Of a stretch of DNA of 64,000 bases, positions 1-8,927 are shown in pieces. The stretch lies in the NCBI RefSeq assembly GCF_037976825.1, contig NZ_CP150269.1, positions 6,799,501 through 6,863,500 on the forward strand. The letters are read 5' to 3'. Source of the stretch: Paenibacillus sp. FSL K6-1330. GTDB taxonomy: Bacteria; Bacillota; Bacilli; Paenibacillales; Paenibacillaceae. The notes under the pieces were generated by a model. The model worked only from the letters and a program-made list of their open reading frames with translations. It ran no database searches and was not told the origin of the DNA. The position numbers were made by a program, and so were the translations under genes. Position 1 is the stretch's first letter. Each line of letters starts with the position of its first letter.

Positions 1-63
1 AATTTCAATAAGTTCCAGCGCGAATGTTCCGTGCTTCAACTTGTATGACCCCACAGCCTTCAT
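1..63 (-). CDS. Possible 5' end of a minus-strand gene cut by the window edge
   Basis: Reading leftwards from an ATG at 63-61 gives an open frame of 21 codons (MKAVGSYKLKHGTFALELIEI, with no stop before the edge). The visible residues do not identify a family. No good ribosome binding site precedes the ATG; only a weak GAAGC lies nearby. If real, the gene is divergent from motA. The fragment is too short to separate from chance. Confidence 0.22.
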   Translation of the reverse strand, partial: MKAVGSYKLKHGTFALELIEI

Positions 64-135
64 ATTACATGTCGGACTAGCTTCAAGCGAACCCATGGTC
101 TTCAATTAACTTCCTTAAGGAGATGATACAGCGTT

Positions 136-930
136 ATGGATATTACAATTATTTTTGGCATTCTCGCCGGTCTGGCCGCGTTGATCGGAGGGTTTTTATG
201 GGAAGGCGGGCATCTGAGCGGCCTGCTGCAAGGAGCGGCTGCGCTTATCGTATTCGGCGGCACCATCGCGGCCGTCATCGTCAGTTTTCCGGCCACCCGG
301 CTCCGCACCATCCCGGCTGCGCTCAAGCTGGCCTTCGGCCGCAGCAACCGTTCAACGGACGAGCTGATTGACGCCATTGTTGATATGTCGGTTACGGCCA
401 GAAGAGACGGGGTCCTGGCGCTGGAGCGTATCTCCGCCGATCACGAGGATCCGTTCTTGCGGGAAGGCATGCAGATGGTCGTCGACGGCAACGATCCGGA
501 GATGGTGCGCCAAATCCTGGAGCTCGATATCAATGCCGCCGAGCAGAAGCACGAAGGGTATGCCAAGATTTTCGAGTCCGCCGGGGGATATGCTCCTACC
601 ATGGGGATCATCGGTACCGTCATGGGATTGATCCACGTGCTGGGCAGTCTGCAAGACCCAACCGATCTCGGACCTTCGATCGCGGTCGCGTTCACCGCTA
701 CTTTATACGGCGTCGCAAGTGCCAATATTATCTTTTTGCCCATTGCGTCCAAGATTAAAGCACGTTCCGAAGAAGAAATTGCAAATATGGAGCTGCTGCT
801 CGAAGGAATTATGGCTGTTCAGAACGGAGAGCACCCGCTGTTAGTTCGTAAAAAGCTAGCCTCCTTCGCTTCCGCTGGCACCACGGACATTCCGTCCTCA
901 AGGGGGATTGTGCATGAAAAAGCCGAATAG
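136..930 (+). CDS. motA: Flagellar stator subunit MotA
   Basis: MotA/TolQ/ExbB-family proton channel subunit of 264 aa, the pentameric outer part of the flagellar stator in the cytoplasmic membrane. Two N-terminal hydrophobic segments (about residues 3-20 and 30-50) precede a large cytoplasmic loop rich in charges (RRDGVLALE around 89-97, the torque-generating region). Two further membrane segments follow (about 151-170 and 185-205). The two conserved prolines of the family appear as P154 (in APTMGIIGTVMGL) and P202 (in FLPIASK). The start at 136 is supported by AAGGAGATGA at 117-126. The 3' end overlaps motB by 17 nt, so the two are one transcript. MotA versus the sodium-type MotP cannot be settled by eye. 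Confidence 0.93.
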   Translation: MDITIIFGILAGLAALIGGFLWEGGHLSGLLQGAAALIVFGGTIAAVIVSFPATRLRTIPAALKLAFGRSNRSTDELIDAIVDMSVTARRDGVLALERISADHEDPFLREGMQMVVDGNDPEMVRQILELDINAAEQKHEGYAKIFESAGGYAPTMGIIGTVMGLIHVLGSLQDPTDLGPSIAVAFTATLYGVASANIIFLPIASKIKARSEEEIANMELLLEGIMAVQNGEHPLLVRKKLASFASAGTTDIPSSRGIVHEKAE

Positions 931-1729
931 ACGGCGCCGTCATCGCAAGCAGACCGAAGGCGAACAGCGCGACCGCTGGATGATCACCTATGCCGACCTG
1001 ATTACGCTGCTCCTGATCTTTTTTGTTGTAATGTATGCCATGAGCCGGCTCGATACGGAAAAATACAAACTTGTCACCCAATCCCTGCAAGCCACCTTCC
1101 AGAGCGGAGACAGCATCCTGGAGATGGGTTCGGGCATTACCGGCACAGCCGATACGGAGAACCATAAGAATCCTCCACCGCAGCCTGCCGCCAATGAGGA
1201 AGAAGAGGATAAAGATGCTGGTTCAGAACCGCTAACTGAACGGGAGCTGGCTTTCCGTGCCCAGGAGGAAGAACTGGCGAACTTTATGGGGCTTATTCAG
1301 CAATACGTGAAAGACAACCAGCTCGAAGAGGATATCTTTATCGCGGACGAGCCGCAAGGGATTGCCATTACGTTAAGCGACCGCTTTCTGTTCGATGTCG
1401 GCAAGGCCGAGCTTAAACCCGGGGCCGCTCCCGTTCTGGGCAAATTGGCGAGCCTGTTCGGTGATTTAAACACCACCGTGAGCATCGAGGGGCATACGGA
1501 CAATGTGCCAATCGGACGCTATTCCAGCTACAAGGACAACTGGGAGCTTTCCGGTGCCCGGGCGATGTCGGTACTGCGGTTCTTCCTTGAGAGCAGCAAG
1601 CTGGATCCGGAAGGCTTCCAGTATGCAGGTTATGCCGATACGAGGCCAGCCGCGGATAATGCGACTGCTGAAGGCAAGCAGAAGAACCGGCGGGTCGAAA
1701 TTACCGTGTTACGACAGCTTAAGGAGTAG
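914..1729 (+). CDS. motB: Flagellar stator subunit MotB
   Basis: Peptidoglycan-anchored stator partner of MotA, 271 aa from the chosen ATG. A basic N-terminus precedes one transmembrane helix that begins with the ion-binding aspartate (TYADLITLLL, D28). A linker rich in E/D/P follows. The C-terminal OmpA-like domain (roughly 140-270) binds peptidoglycan and carries IEGHTDNVPIG and NWELSGARA. An upstream in-frame TTG at 908 is less likely, because AAGGGGG at 899-905 sits 8 nt before the ATG at 914. The gene overlaps the motA stop, which suggests translational coupling, and a strong hairpin terminator follows. Whether the pair uses H+ or Na+ is not decided. Confidence 0.92.
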   Translation: MKKPNRRRRHRKQTEGEQRDRWMITYADLITLLLIFFVVMYAMSRLDTEKYKLVTQSLQATFQSGDSILEMGSGITGTADTENHKNPPPQPAANEEEEDKDAGSEPLTERELAFRAQEEELANFMGLIQQYVKDNQLEEDIFIADEPQGIAITLSDRFLFDVGKAELKPGAAPVLGKLASLFGDLNTTVSIEGHTDNVPIGRYSSYKDNWELSGARAMSVLRFFLESSKLDPEGFQYAGYADTRPAADNATAEGKQKNRRVEITVLRQLKE

Positions 1730-1812
1730 GAAGATAGCCTCCACGCGGCTCAACCCACTCCACGCCTTGACTTAGAAGAAAATGCCACCCCATCGTCCCC
1801 AATATGAAATAA

Positions 1813-1866
1813 GCGCCCGGTAGACTGAATCCATGCATTCAGATCTGACCGGGCGCTTTCGTTTAA
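1813..1866 (+). terminator. Rho-independent terminator of motAB
   Basis: GCGCCCGGT (1813-1821) pairs with ACCGGGCGC (1848-1856). An inner CTGAAT/ATTCAG-type stem extends the hairpin, and TTTCGTTT follows on the plus strand. Confidence 0.85.
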
Positions 1867-1930
1867 AAAAAATGATTCGATTACTAACAACGTTCCTGAG
1901 AGACATTAGGTTTCCAACATACTTGTTAAG

Positions 1931-3094
1931 CTAAGCGCCTTGCCCTGCCCCGCGCTCGCTTGGCCGCAGGACAGCGGAACCGACGGCCAGCAGAATGACC
2001 GCCATCAGACTGAGGATGGCTAGCGGCAGTGCGATATCGGAAAACGTGCCGCCTGTAGCCGCGATCTCCACCGCCTCAATGGCCCATTTTTGCGGTATGA
2101 AGTTGGCGATCTTCTGCATGAATTCCGGCATGATAGCAAGCGGCCAGAAACACCCGCCCAGCATGCAGGTCGGCGTGACGATCATGGAATTGATCATAGC
2201 CGCATTTTGCCCGTTTCGGATCAACCCAGCAACCGTACTTGCCAGCCCTAACGATACCATCATAAAGGCCATCAGAATAAGGAAATGCAGCAGTAACGGA
2301 ATTCCGTAATCGTAACGGAGCACATACCGGCTGAGCGCGAGCACGATGATCACCTGCAACGAGCCGACCACCAAGCTGCCCAGAAAATTACCTAAAGCGA
2401 TCTGATAGGCACGCACCGGTGCAGTGTACATGCGAGACAGCGTTCGCTGTCTGCGGTCATCGATCATCATCGACACAACGCTGGAGATGAGGGTCATCAT
2501 GAACATCAGGGTAAAGCCTGTTACGTTCGAGAGTCCCGGCTTGGCGTACAGATTCAAATCCGTGACCTCAGTATCCACCCGATTCAGCGCGGATTGCTTG
2601 AGCACTTCTTGCAGCATCAACATGCGGTCAACAGCCGGCTCCGAGGTTTCCCGAATCAAAGCAGCCGTGCCGCTCAGACGCGTAACCGCAGAGTCCGCCG
2701 TCATTCGTATCATCACCGAAGCTTCCGAAGTTGAAGCCTCATATACCTGAACCGTCGGCCACTGTCCTTCAATCAATCCGTCGCTGAAGCCCCCCGGTAT
2801 ATAAACGCCTACCATGCTTTTATTCTCCACCAGGTCTTCTCTCAACATGTTCTCGGATTCGAACTCCTTGAGTACGTATTGGCCGCTGCGCTCCAGCTCG
2901 TTCATCAGATACTGGCCTGCCGGGCCCTCATCCTCATTCACATAAGAGACCAGAATGCTCGCAGCCGAGGTCTGCCCCAAGAAAAACACCGTCAAGGTAA
3001 CAACCACGCAAGGAACCAGCAGGAAGACGATCCAGCCTCTTTTGCGCCCCAGTGTGCGTCTTACCATATGCCAGGCTATGGTTAAGCTATGCAT
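1931..3094 (-). CDS. ABC-2 type transporter permease (second subunit)
   Basis: Membrane subunit of an ABC-2 exporter, 387 aa. One N-terminal transmembrane helix (about 20-40) is followed by a large extracytoplasmic domain (about 45-215), then five or so helices with the ABC2_membrane_3 look (MMIDDRRQRTLSRMYTAPV about residue 210, near the family's switch region). The start overlaps the 3' end of the upstream permease by 8 nt, so translation is probably coupled. Together with the neighbouring permease and ATPase it forms a heterodimeric exporter of the YhaP/NatB or drug/lantibiotic-export kind. The substrate cannot be told from sequence. The last gene of its operon. Confidence 0.88.
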   Translation of the reverse strand: MHSLTIAWHMVRRTLGRKRGWIVFLLVPCVVVTLTVFFLGQTSAASILVSYVNEDEGPAGQYLMNELERSGQYVLKEFESENMLREDLVENKSMVGVYIPGGFSDGLIEGQWPTVQVYEASTSEASVMIRMTADSAVTRLSGTAALIRETSEPAVDRMLMLQEVLKQSALNRVDTEVTDLNLYAKPGLSNVTGFTLMFMMTLISSVVSMMIDDRRQRTLSRMYTAPVRAYQIALGNFLGSLVVGSLQVIIVLALSRYVLRYDYGIPLLLHFLILMAFMMVSLGLASTVAGLIRNGQNAAMINSMIVTPTCMLGGCFWPLAIMPEFMQKIANFIPQKWAIEAVEIAATGGTFSDIALPLAILSLMAVILLAVGSAVLRPSERGAGQGA

Positions 3095-4268
3095 GGTATC
3101 CCACCTTTCTGTACGTAATCATGGCTGCAGCCGACAGGGCCGCGGTAATAGCCGCTAGCATACCCAGACAAGTGAGAATCAATTGCACGTCGCTGTTCAG
3201 CATCATCCGCAGCATGCTCTGCATGGCCCAATGATTGACGGTGAAGGAAGCGATCTTTTGGAAAAATTCCACGGGAAGCGGCATGAATCCCCCGCTGACA
3301 AATGTCATGGCGATAATGATCGCCTGCATCAGCCCCCTGGCTCCTGCCGCCGTTGAGGAGACTAGGGTTATAAACGTGGCAATGGTCATGGACGATAGCG
3401 TGATTAAAACGCAGACCATGATGAGCAGCAAAGGGTGAGGCCCCCATTTCACGCCGTACAGCCACATGGAACCCAGCACAATGGCTGCTGCCTGTACAAG
3501 CGTAATCAGACTGCAGCCAATAATCTTACCGGCAAATACAGTTCCGGGTGTGACCGGTGCGCTTTGCAGGCGATACAGGGTCCGGCTTTCCCGCTCTCCC
3601 AGCAGACTGCTGCTTGCCATCTGACCGGAATACAAAAGAAACATGATCAGCATGGAGGCTGCGTAATATTGGGCTGCTGAATACGTGGCTCCTTTCTCGC
3701 TTAGTTTCCCGATCGTTACGTTCGATCCGGACGAGGTTTCAACAGGTGCTGCCGTTTGAGCGGCAAGAACTTTATCTCCGCCCATAACGATAACCTCCGC
3801 CTGTTTGTGATTGACATCCGCGATAAAGGTCTTGAAGATGGTGTCTGCTACCAGGTTAAGATTACGGTCTCTTCCGGGCAACAATTCAAGCTTCACGTCC
3901 GCTCCCTGGCCCATTCGTTCATCAAAGGAAGCGGGAATTATCACCGCATAATCCACCTCGCCCCTGCGCAGCTTTCCTTCAACCTCTTCACGGCTGGATG
4001 CCATCTCTTGAACCAGAATGTCCTGTATCTCCGGTGAGCCGGTTAGAGCCTGAACACTCCCCGGCAGCTGGCCTCCGTCCACAGCATTCACTACAAATCC
4101 CACTCTGACCGATGGCTGTTTAAACTCCTGATCGTTGCCAAACCAGCCCGAGAGTGCATTTCCCAATATAAAAATAAGGAGGAGTGGCAGCAAAAACTGG
4201 TTAATCAGCACCGATCGGCTGGTAGCCATCCGCTTTAGCTCAAACCAGGCAATAATCATCGTATTCAT
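3087..4268 (-). CDS. ABC-2 type transporter permease (first subunit)
   Basis: Permease of 393 aa, similar in plan to the downstream subunit. One N-terminal helix, a long external domain (about 45-220) and then about five helices after LLGERESRTLYRLQSAPV. The start at 4268 (MNTMIIAWFELKR) is chosen because AGGAGGAA lies just upstream. A longer in-frame ATG at 4289 would put that ribosome binding site inside the coding region. The two permeases are paralogues and probably pair in the membrane around one ATPase dimer. Lies 48 nt after the ATPase gene. Confidence 0.88.
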   Translation of the reverse strand: MNTMIIAWFELKRMATSRSVLINQFLLPLLLIFILGNALSGWFGNDQEFKQPSVRVGFVVNAVDGGQLPGSVQALTGSPEIQDILVQEMASSREEVEGKLRRGEVDYAVIIPASFDERMGQGADVKLELLPGRDRNLNLVADTIFKTFIADVNHKQAEVIVMGGDKVLAAQTAAPVETSSGSNVTIGKLSEKGATYSAAQYYAASMLIMFLLYSGQMASSSLLGERESRTLYRLQSAPVTPGTVFAGKIIGCSLITLVQAAAIVLGSMWLYGVKWGPHPLLLIMVCVLITLSSMTIATFITLVSSTAAGARGLMQAIIIAMTFVSGGFMPLPVEFFQKIASFTVNHWAMQSMLRMMLNSDVQLILTCLGMLAAITAALSAAAMITYRKVGYHA

Positions 4269-4316
4269 CTTCGGGTATTCCTCCTTCATGAATTCCTCTG
4301 CATATGTCCCTTATGA

Positions 4317-5255
4317 TCAATCACGCAGCGTCCGCCCGGTCAGACTGAGAAATAGCGTTTCAAGCCCCGGTTCCTCGCACTCCAGAGAGCGAAGCGTCGT
4401 ATGCTGCTTACTGCAGATGAACAGAATATCCTGTAGCTCCTCCTGAGCCGACGGTACATAGACCTCAATCTGGTTATCATTCTGCGTGACGCGTCGAACG
4501 CGCGGGTGAATGGTCAACTCCTCCACCAATTCCGGTGTGATCCCATCAGCCGTAAGTATGATTTTTTCCTCATGCGCCACGCGTGCCCGAAGCTCCTGCT
4601 GCGTCCCGCAGGCGATAACATGACCTTGATCCATAATCGCCACCCGATCACTGATCGCAGCAACTTCCTCCATATAATGACTCGTATAAATTACGGTAGA
4701 GCCCATGCGGTTCAACGTCTTCACGGATTCCAGGATGTGATTTCGGGACTGCGGATCAATCCCTACCGTAGGCTCATCCATAATGATCAGCTTCGGACGG
4801 TGCGTGATTGAGCATGCAATATTCAATCTTCGTTTCATCCCCCCGGAGAAGGTGGACGGCTTTTCCTTCGCCCGATCCTGCAAGCCGACAAACTCCAGCG
4901 CCTCTTGCACCCGTTCCTTCAACTGGTGGCCTCGCAGCCCGTACAATTTTGCAAAAAAAACGACATTATCCCAAGCCGACATCTCTTCGTACAGAGCCAG
5001 ATCCTGCGGCACCAACCCGATTCTCCGCTTCACTTCCAGCGGCTGCTCATCAATCGAGATACCGTCCACCTTAATGCTGCCCTGATCCTTGGGAAGAAGG
5101 CCACAGATCATACTGATAGACGTGCTTTTGCCGGCCCCGTTCGGTCCTAAAAGTCCAAAGATTTCCCCTTCGTTCACTTCCAGGTTCATATGATCCACCG
5201 ACAGCTTGTTTCCATATCTTTTCACGACATCCTTCATCTGCAGAAAGACCGCCAT
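4317..5255 (-). CDS. ABC transporter ATP-binding protein (ABC-2 exporter)
   Basis: Cytoplasmic ATPase of 312 aa that powers the two permeases downstream. Walker A GPNGAGKST (37-45), Q-loop VPQD (about 82-85), signature FSGGMKRR (136-143), Walker B LIIMDEP (156-162), H-loop His193 (TSHYMEE). A C-terminal extension of about 80 aa follows, as in DrrA/CcmA-type exporters. Start placed at 5255 because GGAG stands 9 nt before it; in-frame ATGs at 5270 and 5264 lack such a site. First gene of the operon and divergent from the two-component system. That arrangement is typical of exporters controlled by a neighbouring sensor pair. Confidence 0.92.
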   Translation of the reverse strand: MAVFLQMKDVVKRYGNKLSVDHMNLEVNEGEIFGLLGPNGAGKSTSISMICGLLPKDQGSIKVDGISIDEQPLEVKRRIGLVPQDLALYEEMSAWDNVVFFAKLYGLRGHQLKERVQEALEFVGLQDRAKEKPSTFSGGMKRRLNIACSITHRPKLIIMDEPTVGIDPQSRNHILESVKTLNRMGSTVIYTSHYMEEVAAISDRVAIMDQGHVIACGTQQELRARVAHEEKIILTADGITPELVEELTIHPRVRRVTQNDNQIEVYVPSAQEELQDILFICSKQHTTLRSLECEEPGLETLFLSLTGRTLRD

Positions 5256-5341
5256 ATTCACCATCTCCATTTCTCATATCTCTCGTAACCATTTGTTGAT
5301 TTCATTCTACCTGGAATATCCGAATTATTAAGGTAGAAGAA

Positions 5342-5399
5342 GTCACCTTATAGGGTGACGAAAGTCATCTCCTTGCCCAAAACATCCTTGTGATATAAT
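5342..5399 (+). promoter_or_regulatory. Promoter of the two-component genes with an inverted-repeat operator candidate
   Basis: An extended -10 TGATATAAT (TG at 5391-5392, TATAAT at 5394-5399) has TTGCCC at 5373-5378 as a poor -35 with 15-nt spacing. Upstream, GTCACC (5342-5347) and GGTGAC (5354-5359) form an inverted repeat around TTATAG. This lies in the 198-bp gap between the divergent exporter and sensor genes, so it is a candidate binding site for the adjacent NarL-type regulator. The regulator assignment is inference. Confidence 0.5.
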
Positions 5400-5453
5400 G
5401 AAGCCAATCGTTTGAACGTTTTGATTTCACTATGGAAAAGGGTCTGATCGCAC

Positions 5454-6614
5454 GTGACATCCCCACTCACCTATCTAAGGTATGGATTAATTCTTCTTCC
5501 GGCCGCCGCAGACATCTTTTTGCAGCAGCTCGATGATTACGGGGAATATATGGTGTACATATTGCTGTTTCTGGCGATTACGGTGCTAAGCCGCTTTTTG
5601 CCATCGCCTGCTTATCTGAAGGCAGCCGCTCTGCTGGAAATTCCACTATCTCTGTGGCTATGCCATCAATACGGCTTCATGATGGTGTTCCTGTCCATCT
5701 CCACCCTATGCGTCTATTTGCCCTTATTGCAGCGGCCAGGTAGGCTATGTCTGGCGCTCGGTCACCTTCTGTTGCTCAACATGGCCATAACCGATTACGA
5801 TGCCCTGCTGCTGACGACAGCCAATCTTCTGTTTCTGTTCATGGCAGTAACGTTCAACCACATCCATGAAATGCATCAGAAGCAAGTGGATCATATTCAG
5901 TTATACGACGAGCTGAAAAGGCTGCATTTCCAGCAGGATGAAGCAGGCAGACAATTGCTGCAATTTGCCCATCAGGTAGAGAGCGCAGCGCAGGCCGAGG
6001 AGCGTAACCGCATCTCCCGCCAGCTGCATGACGATATCGGCCACCGCCTGATTCGCATAAAAATGATGATGGAAGCAGCTCTCCATATCGTGCCTCAAGA
6101 TTCCGGCCGCGGCATGGATATGCTCCATCAAATCCGTGACCAGCTAGGAGAGAGCATGGAGCAGATGCGATCGGCCGTAAAACAAATGAACCCGGTCCGG
6201 CGGATTACGGACGACTATTCCCTGGATCGGCTCCTGGAAGAGACCGGCCGGGAGACCGGGATCGAGACCGACCTTATATTGCAGGGCATCCCCTATCCGC
6301 TCTATCCCAGTCAACAGGTGGTGCTGTACAAAAATGCCCGTGAAGCTATCACAAACGCCATCCGCCATGGCGAGGCTAAACGAATCCAAATCATCCTGCA
6401 TTACGGAGATCAGGACGTCCGGATGGAGGTTTCCAACGATGGCACAGTCCAGGAGCCAGCTGGCCACGAAGCTGCACCAGACCATCAAGGTATCGGAATG
6501 AGCAGCATGCTCGAACGAACCCAAGTGGTGGGTGGGACGCTGGAGGTACGGAGAACCGTACCTTTTACTGTCATCACCCGGCTGCCTGTCTACCAGAAGC
6601 GTGAGATTATGTAA
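5454..6614 (+). CDS. Sensor histidine kinase, NarL/LiaS type
   Basis: Membrane sensor kinase of 386 aa. Five or so hydrophobic segments fill residues 8-135 with no evident extracellular sensor domain. The protein then has a short coiled coil (140-180), a HisKA_3 dimerisation/phosphoacceptor region with H192 in RQLHDDIGHRL, and a C-terminal HATPase_c domain (N box NAREAITNAIRHG, GIGMSSM). The GTG start at 5454 follows GAAAAGGG. An upstream ATG at 5432 is out of frame. It lies 53 nt before its response regulator. By analogy with DesK and LiaS-type systems next to ABC-2 exporters, it probably senses membrane or cell-envelope stress and regulates the exporter. Confidence 0.87.
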   Translation: MTSPLTYLRYGLILLPAAADIFLQQLDDYGEYMVYILLFLAITVLSRFLPSPAYLKAAALLEIPLSLWLCHQYGFMMVFLSISTLCVYLPLLQRPGRLCLALGHLLLLNMAITDYDALLLTTANLLFLFMAVTFNHIHEMHQKQVDHIQLYDELKRLHFQQDEAGRQLLQFAHQVESAAQAEERNRISRQLHDDIGHRLIRIKMMMEAALHIVPQDSGRGMDMLHQIRDQLGESMEQMRSAVKQMNPVRRITDDYSLDRLLEETGRETGIETDLILQGIPYPLYPSQQVVLYKNAREAITNAIRHGEAKRIQIILHYGDQDVRMEVSNDGTVQEPAGHEAAPDHQGIGMSSMLERTQVVGGTLEVRRTVPFTVITRLPVYQKREIM

Positions 6615-6667
6615 TTTAACAAGACAAGACGCAGTATCTTATTTTATAGAAAAGGTCGTGGCCATCC

Positions 6668-7318
6668 ATGATATCCGTTTTAATTGTAGATGATGACCCG
6701 TTCATTCGGGAAAGCTTGAAATTACTGGTGGGGATGGACCCGGATATCGAAGTATCGGCTGTCGCGGAGCACGGCGAGGAAGCGCTGGCTTTGTTGGAGG
6801 AGGGACTTCCTGTCGATGTTGTGCTCATGGACATTCGGATGCCTGTATGTGACGGTGTGGAAGGAACGCGGCGGATTCGTGAACGACATTCGGATGTGCG
6901 AGTGCTTATGCTGACTACCTTCGATGATGATGATTATATCGTGGAGGCTCTGCGGAACGGGGCTAGCGGTTATCTGCTGAAGAACATTCCGCCGGACCGC
7001 ATCATCCAGGGAATCAAAACGGTGCATGACGGTAATATGCTGATTCATCCCGATATCGCCCGCAAGCTGACTGGCATGCTTCGTCCAACATCGCAGCCCG
7101 TCCCTAAAGCTGCTGAGCTGGAACAATTCGGGCTGACCCCGGCCGAGAAGAAAGTCGTCGTCCTTATTGCGGACGGCTTGTCCAATAAGGAAATTGCCGG
7201 ACAGCTTTTCTTAAGCGAAGGCACCGTCAAAAACTATGTCACCGAAATCCTGGGAAAACTGAATCTTCGGGACCGGACGCAAATCGCCATTTTTTATCTT
7301 AAAAAGTTGCAGGGTTAA
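6668..7318 (+). CDS. Response regulator, NarL/FixJ family
   Basis: DNA-binding response regulator of 216 aa. The N-terminal receiver domain has the acidic pocket DDD (8-10), the phosphoacceptor D55 (VLMDIRMP) and a conserved Lys in YLLKNIPP. The C-terminal LuxR-type helix-turn-helix (about 150-210) contains LTPAEKKVVVLIADGLSNKEI and GTVKNYVTEILGKL. It is paired with the upstream kinase and probably controls the divergent exporter operon through the site near 5342-5359. Strong ATG start after a GGTCGTGG-type weak binding site; the start is fixed by domain length. Confidence 0.9.
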   Translation: MISVLIVDDDPFIRESLKLLVGMDPDIEVSAVAEHGEEALALLEEGLPVDVVLMDIRMPVCDGVEGTRRIRERHSDVRVLMLTTFDDDDYIVEALRNGASGYLLKNIPPDRIIQGIKTVHDGNMLIHPDIARKLTGMLRPTSQPVPKAAELEQFGLTPAEKKVVVLIADGLSNKEIAGQLFLSEGTVKNYVTEILGKLNLRDRTQIAIFYLKKLQG

Positions 7319-7361
7319 CATTCTTCGTTAAACTGGTCCGAGCATATGCATCCAAAAAAGC

Positions 7362-7410
7362 GGGCTGTCCCAAAAGATCTTAGATCTTGCGGGAGGCCCC
7401 TTCTTGCTGT
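7362..7410 (+). terminator. Composite hairpin terminator after the two-component operon
   Basis: GGGC-TG-TCCC (7362-7371) pairs with GGGA-G-GCCC (7391-7399). The inner arm AAGATCT/AGATCTT closes on a single T. TTCTTGCTGTT follows on the plus strand. On the minus strand the same hairpin is followed by GCTTTTTT, so it could also stop transcription coming out of the insertion element. Confidence 0.65.
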
Positions 7411-7811
7411 TAGAAGACGCTCCATGTACGAATCGTTCCTCCCATCGCTGATATGAACGAGACCTGTCAAATAGCAGTTTGTAACTCCCTTGTTTTCCCA
7501 ATCCCCTTTATACAAGAGAGGGTGTAAAAACTGAACTAGAAGGCAAAAGCTATCAACGGTGAGCAGTCTGATATCCGCGGGTTTTGTATACCGCATGTTT
7601 TCTCTCCGTCTGCAGAGAGTGCACCACGAACTGTTGTCGTGCGTCGTTTCCTTTGGAGGGATGGCACATAGCGATGGACGTGGATTCTCTCTTACGGCTT
7701 TTCCCTTTGCCTTCTAACTCAGTTTTTCATCTTCCACCTGTTTTTGGGGGAACGGGATCACCTTGAATCAACCATTCTCACAATACGACTAGATTCCAAT
7801 AGGAATGGTGA
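7411..7811 (-). ncRNA. Structured 3' flank of the IS110 element, bridge-RNA candidate
   Basis: About 400 nt without a credible gene lie 3' of the transposase. Arms at 7526-7548 and 7705-7727 form an inverted repeat matching at 20 of 23 positions. The enclosed segment holds smaller hairpins, such as TCTCT/AGAGA around 7601-7619 and CACGA/TCGTG near 7623-7640. Known: IS110-family elements encode a bridge RNA in a non-coding end. In the IS1111 group this lies 3' of the transposase gene. Inference: this flank is where such an RNA would lie. Exact ends and strand are not established. Confidence 0.35.
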
Positions 7812-8927
7812 TCACCTATTTATCCCTTTCTCTTCAAGTTCTCGGGCAATCGACCAAATAAATCCACTTAGTTCACGCGCCACGGCCACAACTGCTTTGC
7901 CACTAGGCTTACCCTTTGACAGCATTTTCGTGTATTTTCGATGTAGTCGATACTGTGCCTTCCAGGATATGGCCTGAATTTCAGGAGATTTTCCTTGTTG
8001 ACGTTTCTTTAACTCTCCTTGTAGCGCAGGTTTATAGCGGTAACTCCAAGCGGATTCGACCAATAAACGACGAAGGTGGGTATTCCCCGATTTCGTAATG
8101 TTTCCCTGCCATCGGCTTTGGCCACTTGAGTATTCCCTCGGCACCAAACCTGTGTACCCCATGAAAGCCTTCGCATTACCAAACCGGGTAAATGAACACA
8201 CTTCCGCTACGATTCCTGTTGCTGTCGTTTCAGCTACTCCACGTAAGGTTTGAAGGGCTTGTATTAAGGGGGCGTGGTGCCCTTCCGTGGCTTCTTCGTG
8301 AATGGCTGCTTCCATACGCTTCAGACGTTCTTCATTTTCATCCATCTGATGCAGCATTTCCTGCAGAACCAAACGTTGAGAAGCGGACTCGAATGGAATA
8401 CGTCCTAACCATAACCGGTATTTAGCCGTCCAACGGCGAAGTGGCTCTTTAGGTGCAATCTGATGACGAAGGAGAAACTTCCCGATCCGCTGCCGGATTC
8501 GAGCTCGATCTTCCTTAACATCTTCACGCATTCGTACCAAATCACGAAGCGCTTCTTCCTCTGGAGTAGGTACATGCACATGTGTTAATTCACCTGCTCG
8601 AAGTAATTGTGCCAGACGCATCGAATCCCTACGATCCGTTTTTACCCGTTCTCCTGGACGACTAGGCATAAGTGATGGGGCGATAACAATGCAGTCATAT
8701 CCATGTGCAGTTAGCAAACGAACTAAAGGATATCCTGTTGGACCTGCCTCGTAACAAACGCTTAATTCATTGGGTTGGCCTAACTTCCTCAATACTTTCA
8801 AGATGTGATACTCGGTATGAGGAATCGTGCCCAAATACCGAGCGCCTTCTCTTCCTGGATCAGCTACAGATACAGCAATATTTTCCTTCGACACGTCTAA
8901 GCCTACGTATTTTATGGTATCCTTCAT
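7812..8927 (-). CDS. IS110-family DEDD transposase (RNA-guided recombinase)
   Basis: Intact transposase of 371 aa. The N-terminal RuvC-like DEDD domain shows D11 (YVGLDVSK), E60 (CYEAGPTGY) and D98/D101 (KTDRRDSMRLA). A coiled middle section follows. The C-terminal Tnp_20 domain carries the serine motif YSSGQSRWQGNITKSGN (about 266-282). The start at 8927 is preceded by AAAGGAGA; an upstream in-frame TTG at 8948 would bury that site. The family cuts and rejoins DNA through a bridge RNA specifying donor and target. Inserted between the two-component terminator and an older IS1182-like remnant. No frameshift or stop is seen, so it may be active. Confidence 0.93.
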   Translation of the reverse strand: MKDTIKYVGLDVSKENIAVSVADPGREGARYLGTIPHTEYHILKVLRKLGQPNELSVCYEAGPTGYPLVRLLTAHGYDCIVIAPSLMPSRPGERVKTDRRDSMRLAQLLRAGELTHVHVPTPEEEALRDLVRMREDVKEDRARIRQRIGKFLLRHQIAPKEPLRRWTAKYRLWLGRIPFESASQRLVLQEMLHQMDENEERLKRMEAAIHEEATEGHHAPLIQALQTLRGVAETTATGIVAEVCSFTRFGNAKAFMGYTGLVPREYSSGQSRWQGNITKSGNTHLRRLLVESAWSYRYKPALQGELKKRQQGKSPEIQAISWKAQYRLHRKYTKMLSKGKPSGKAVVAVARELSGFIWSIARELEEKGINR

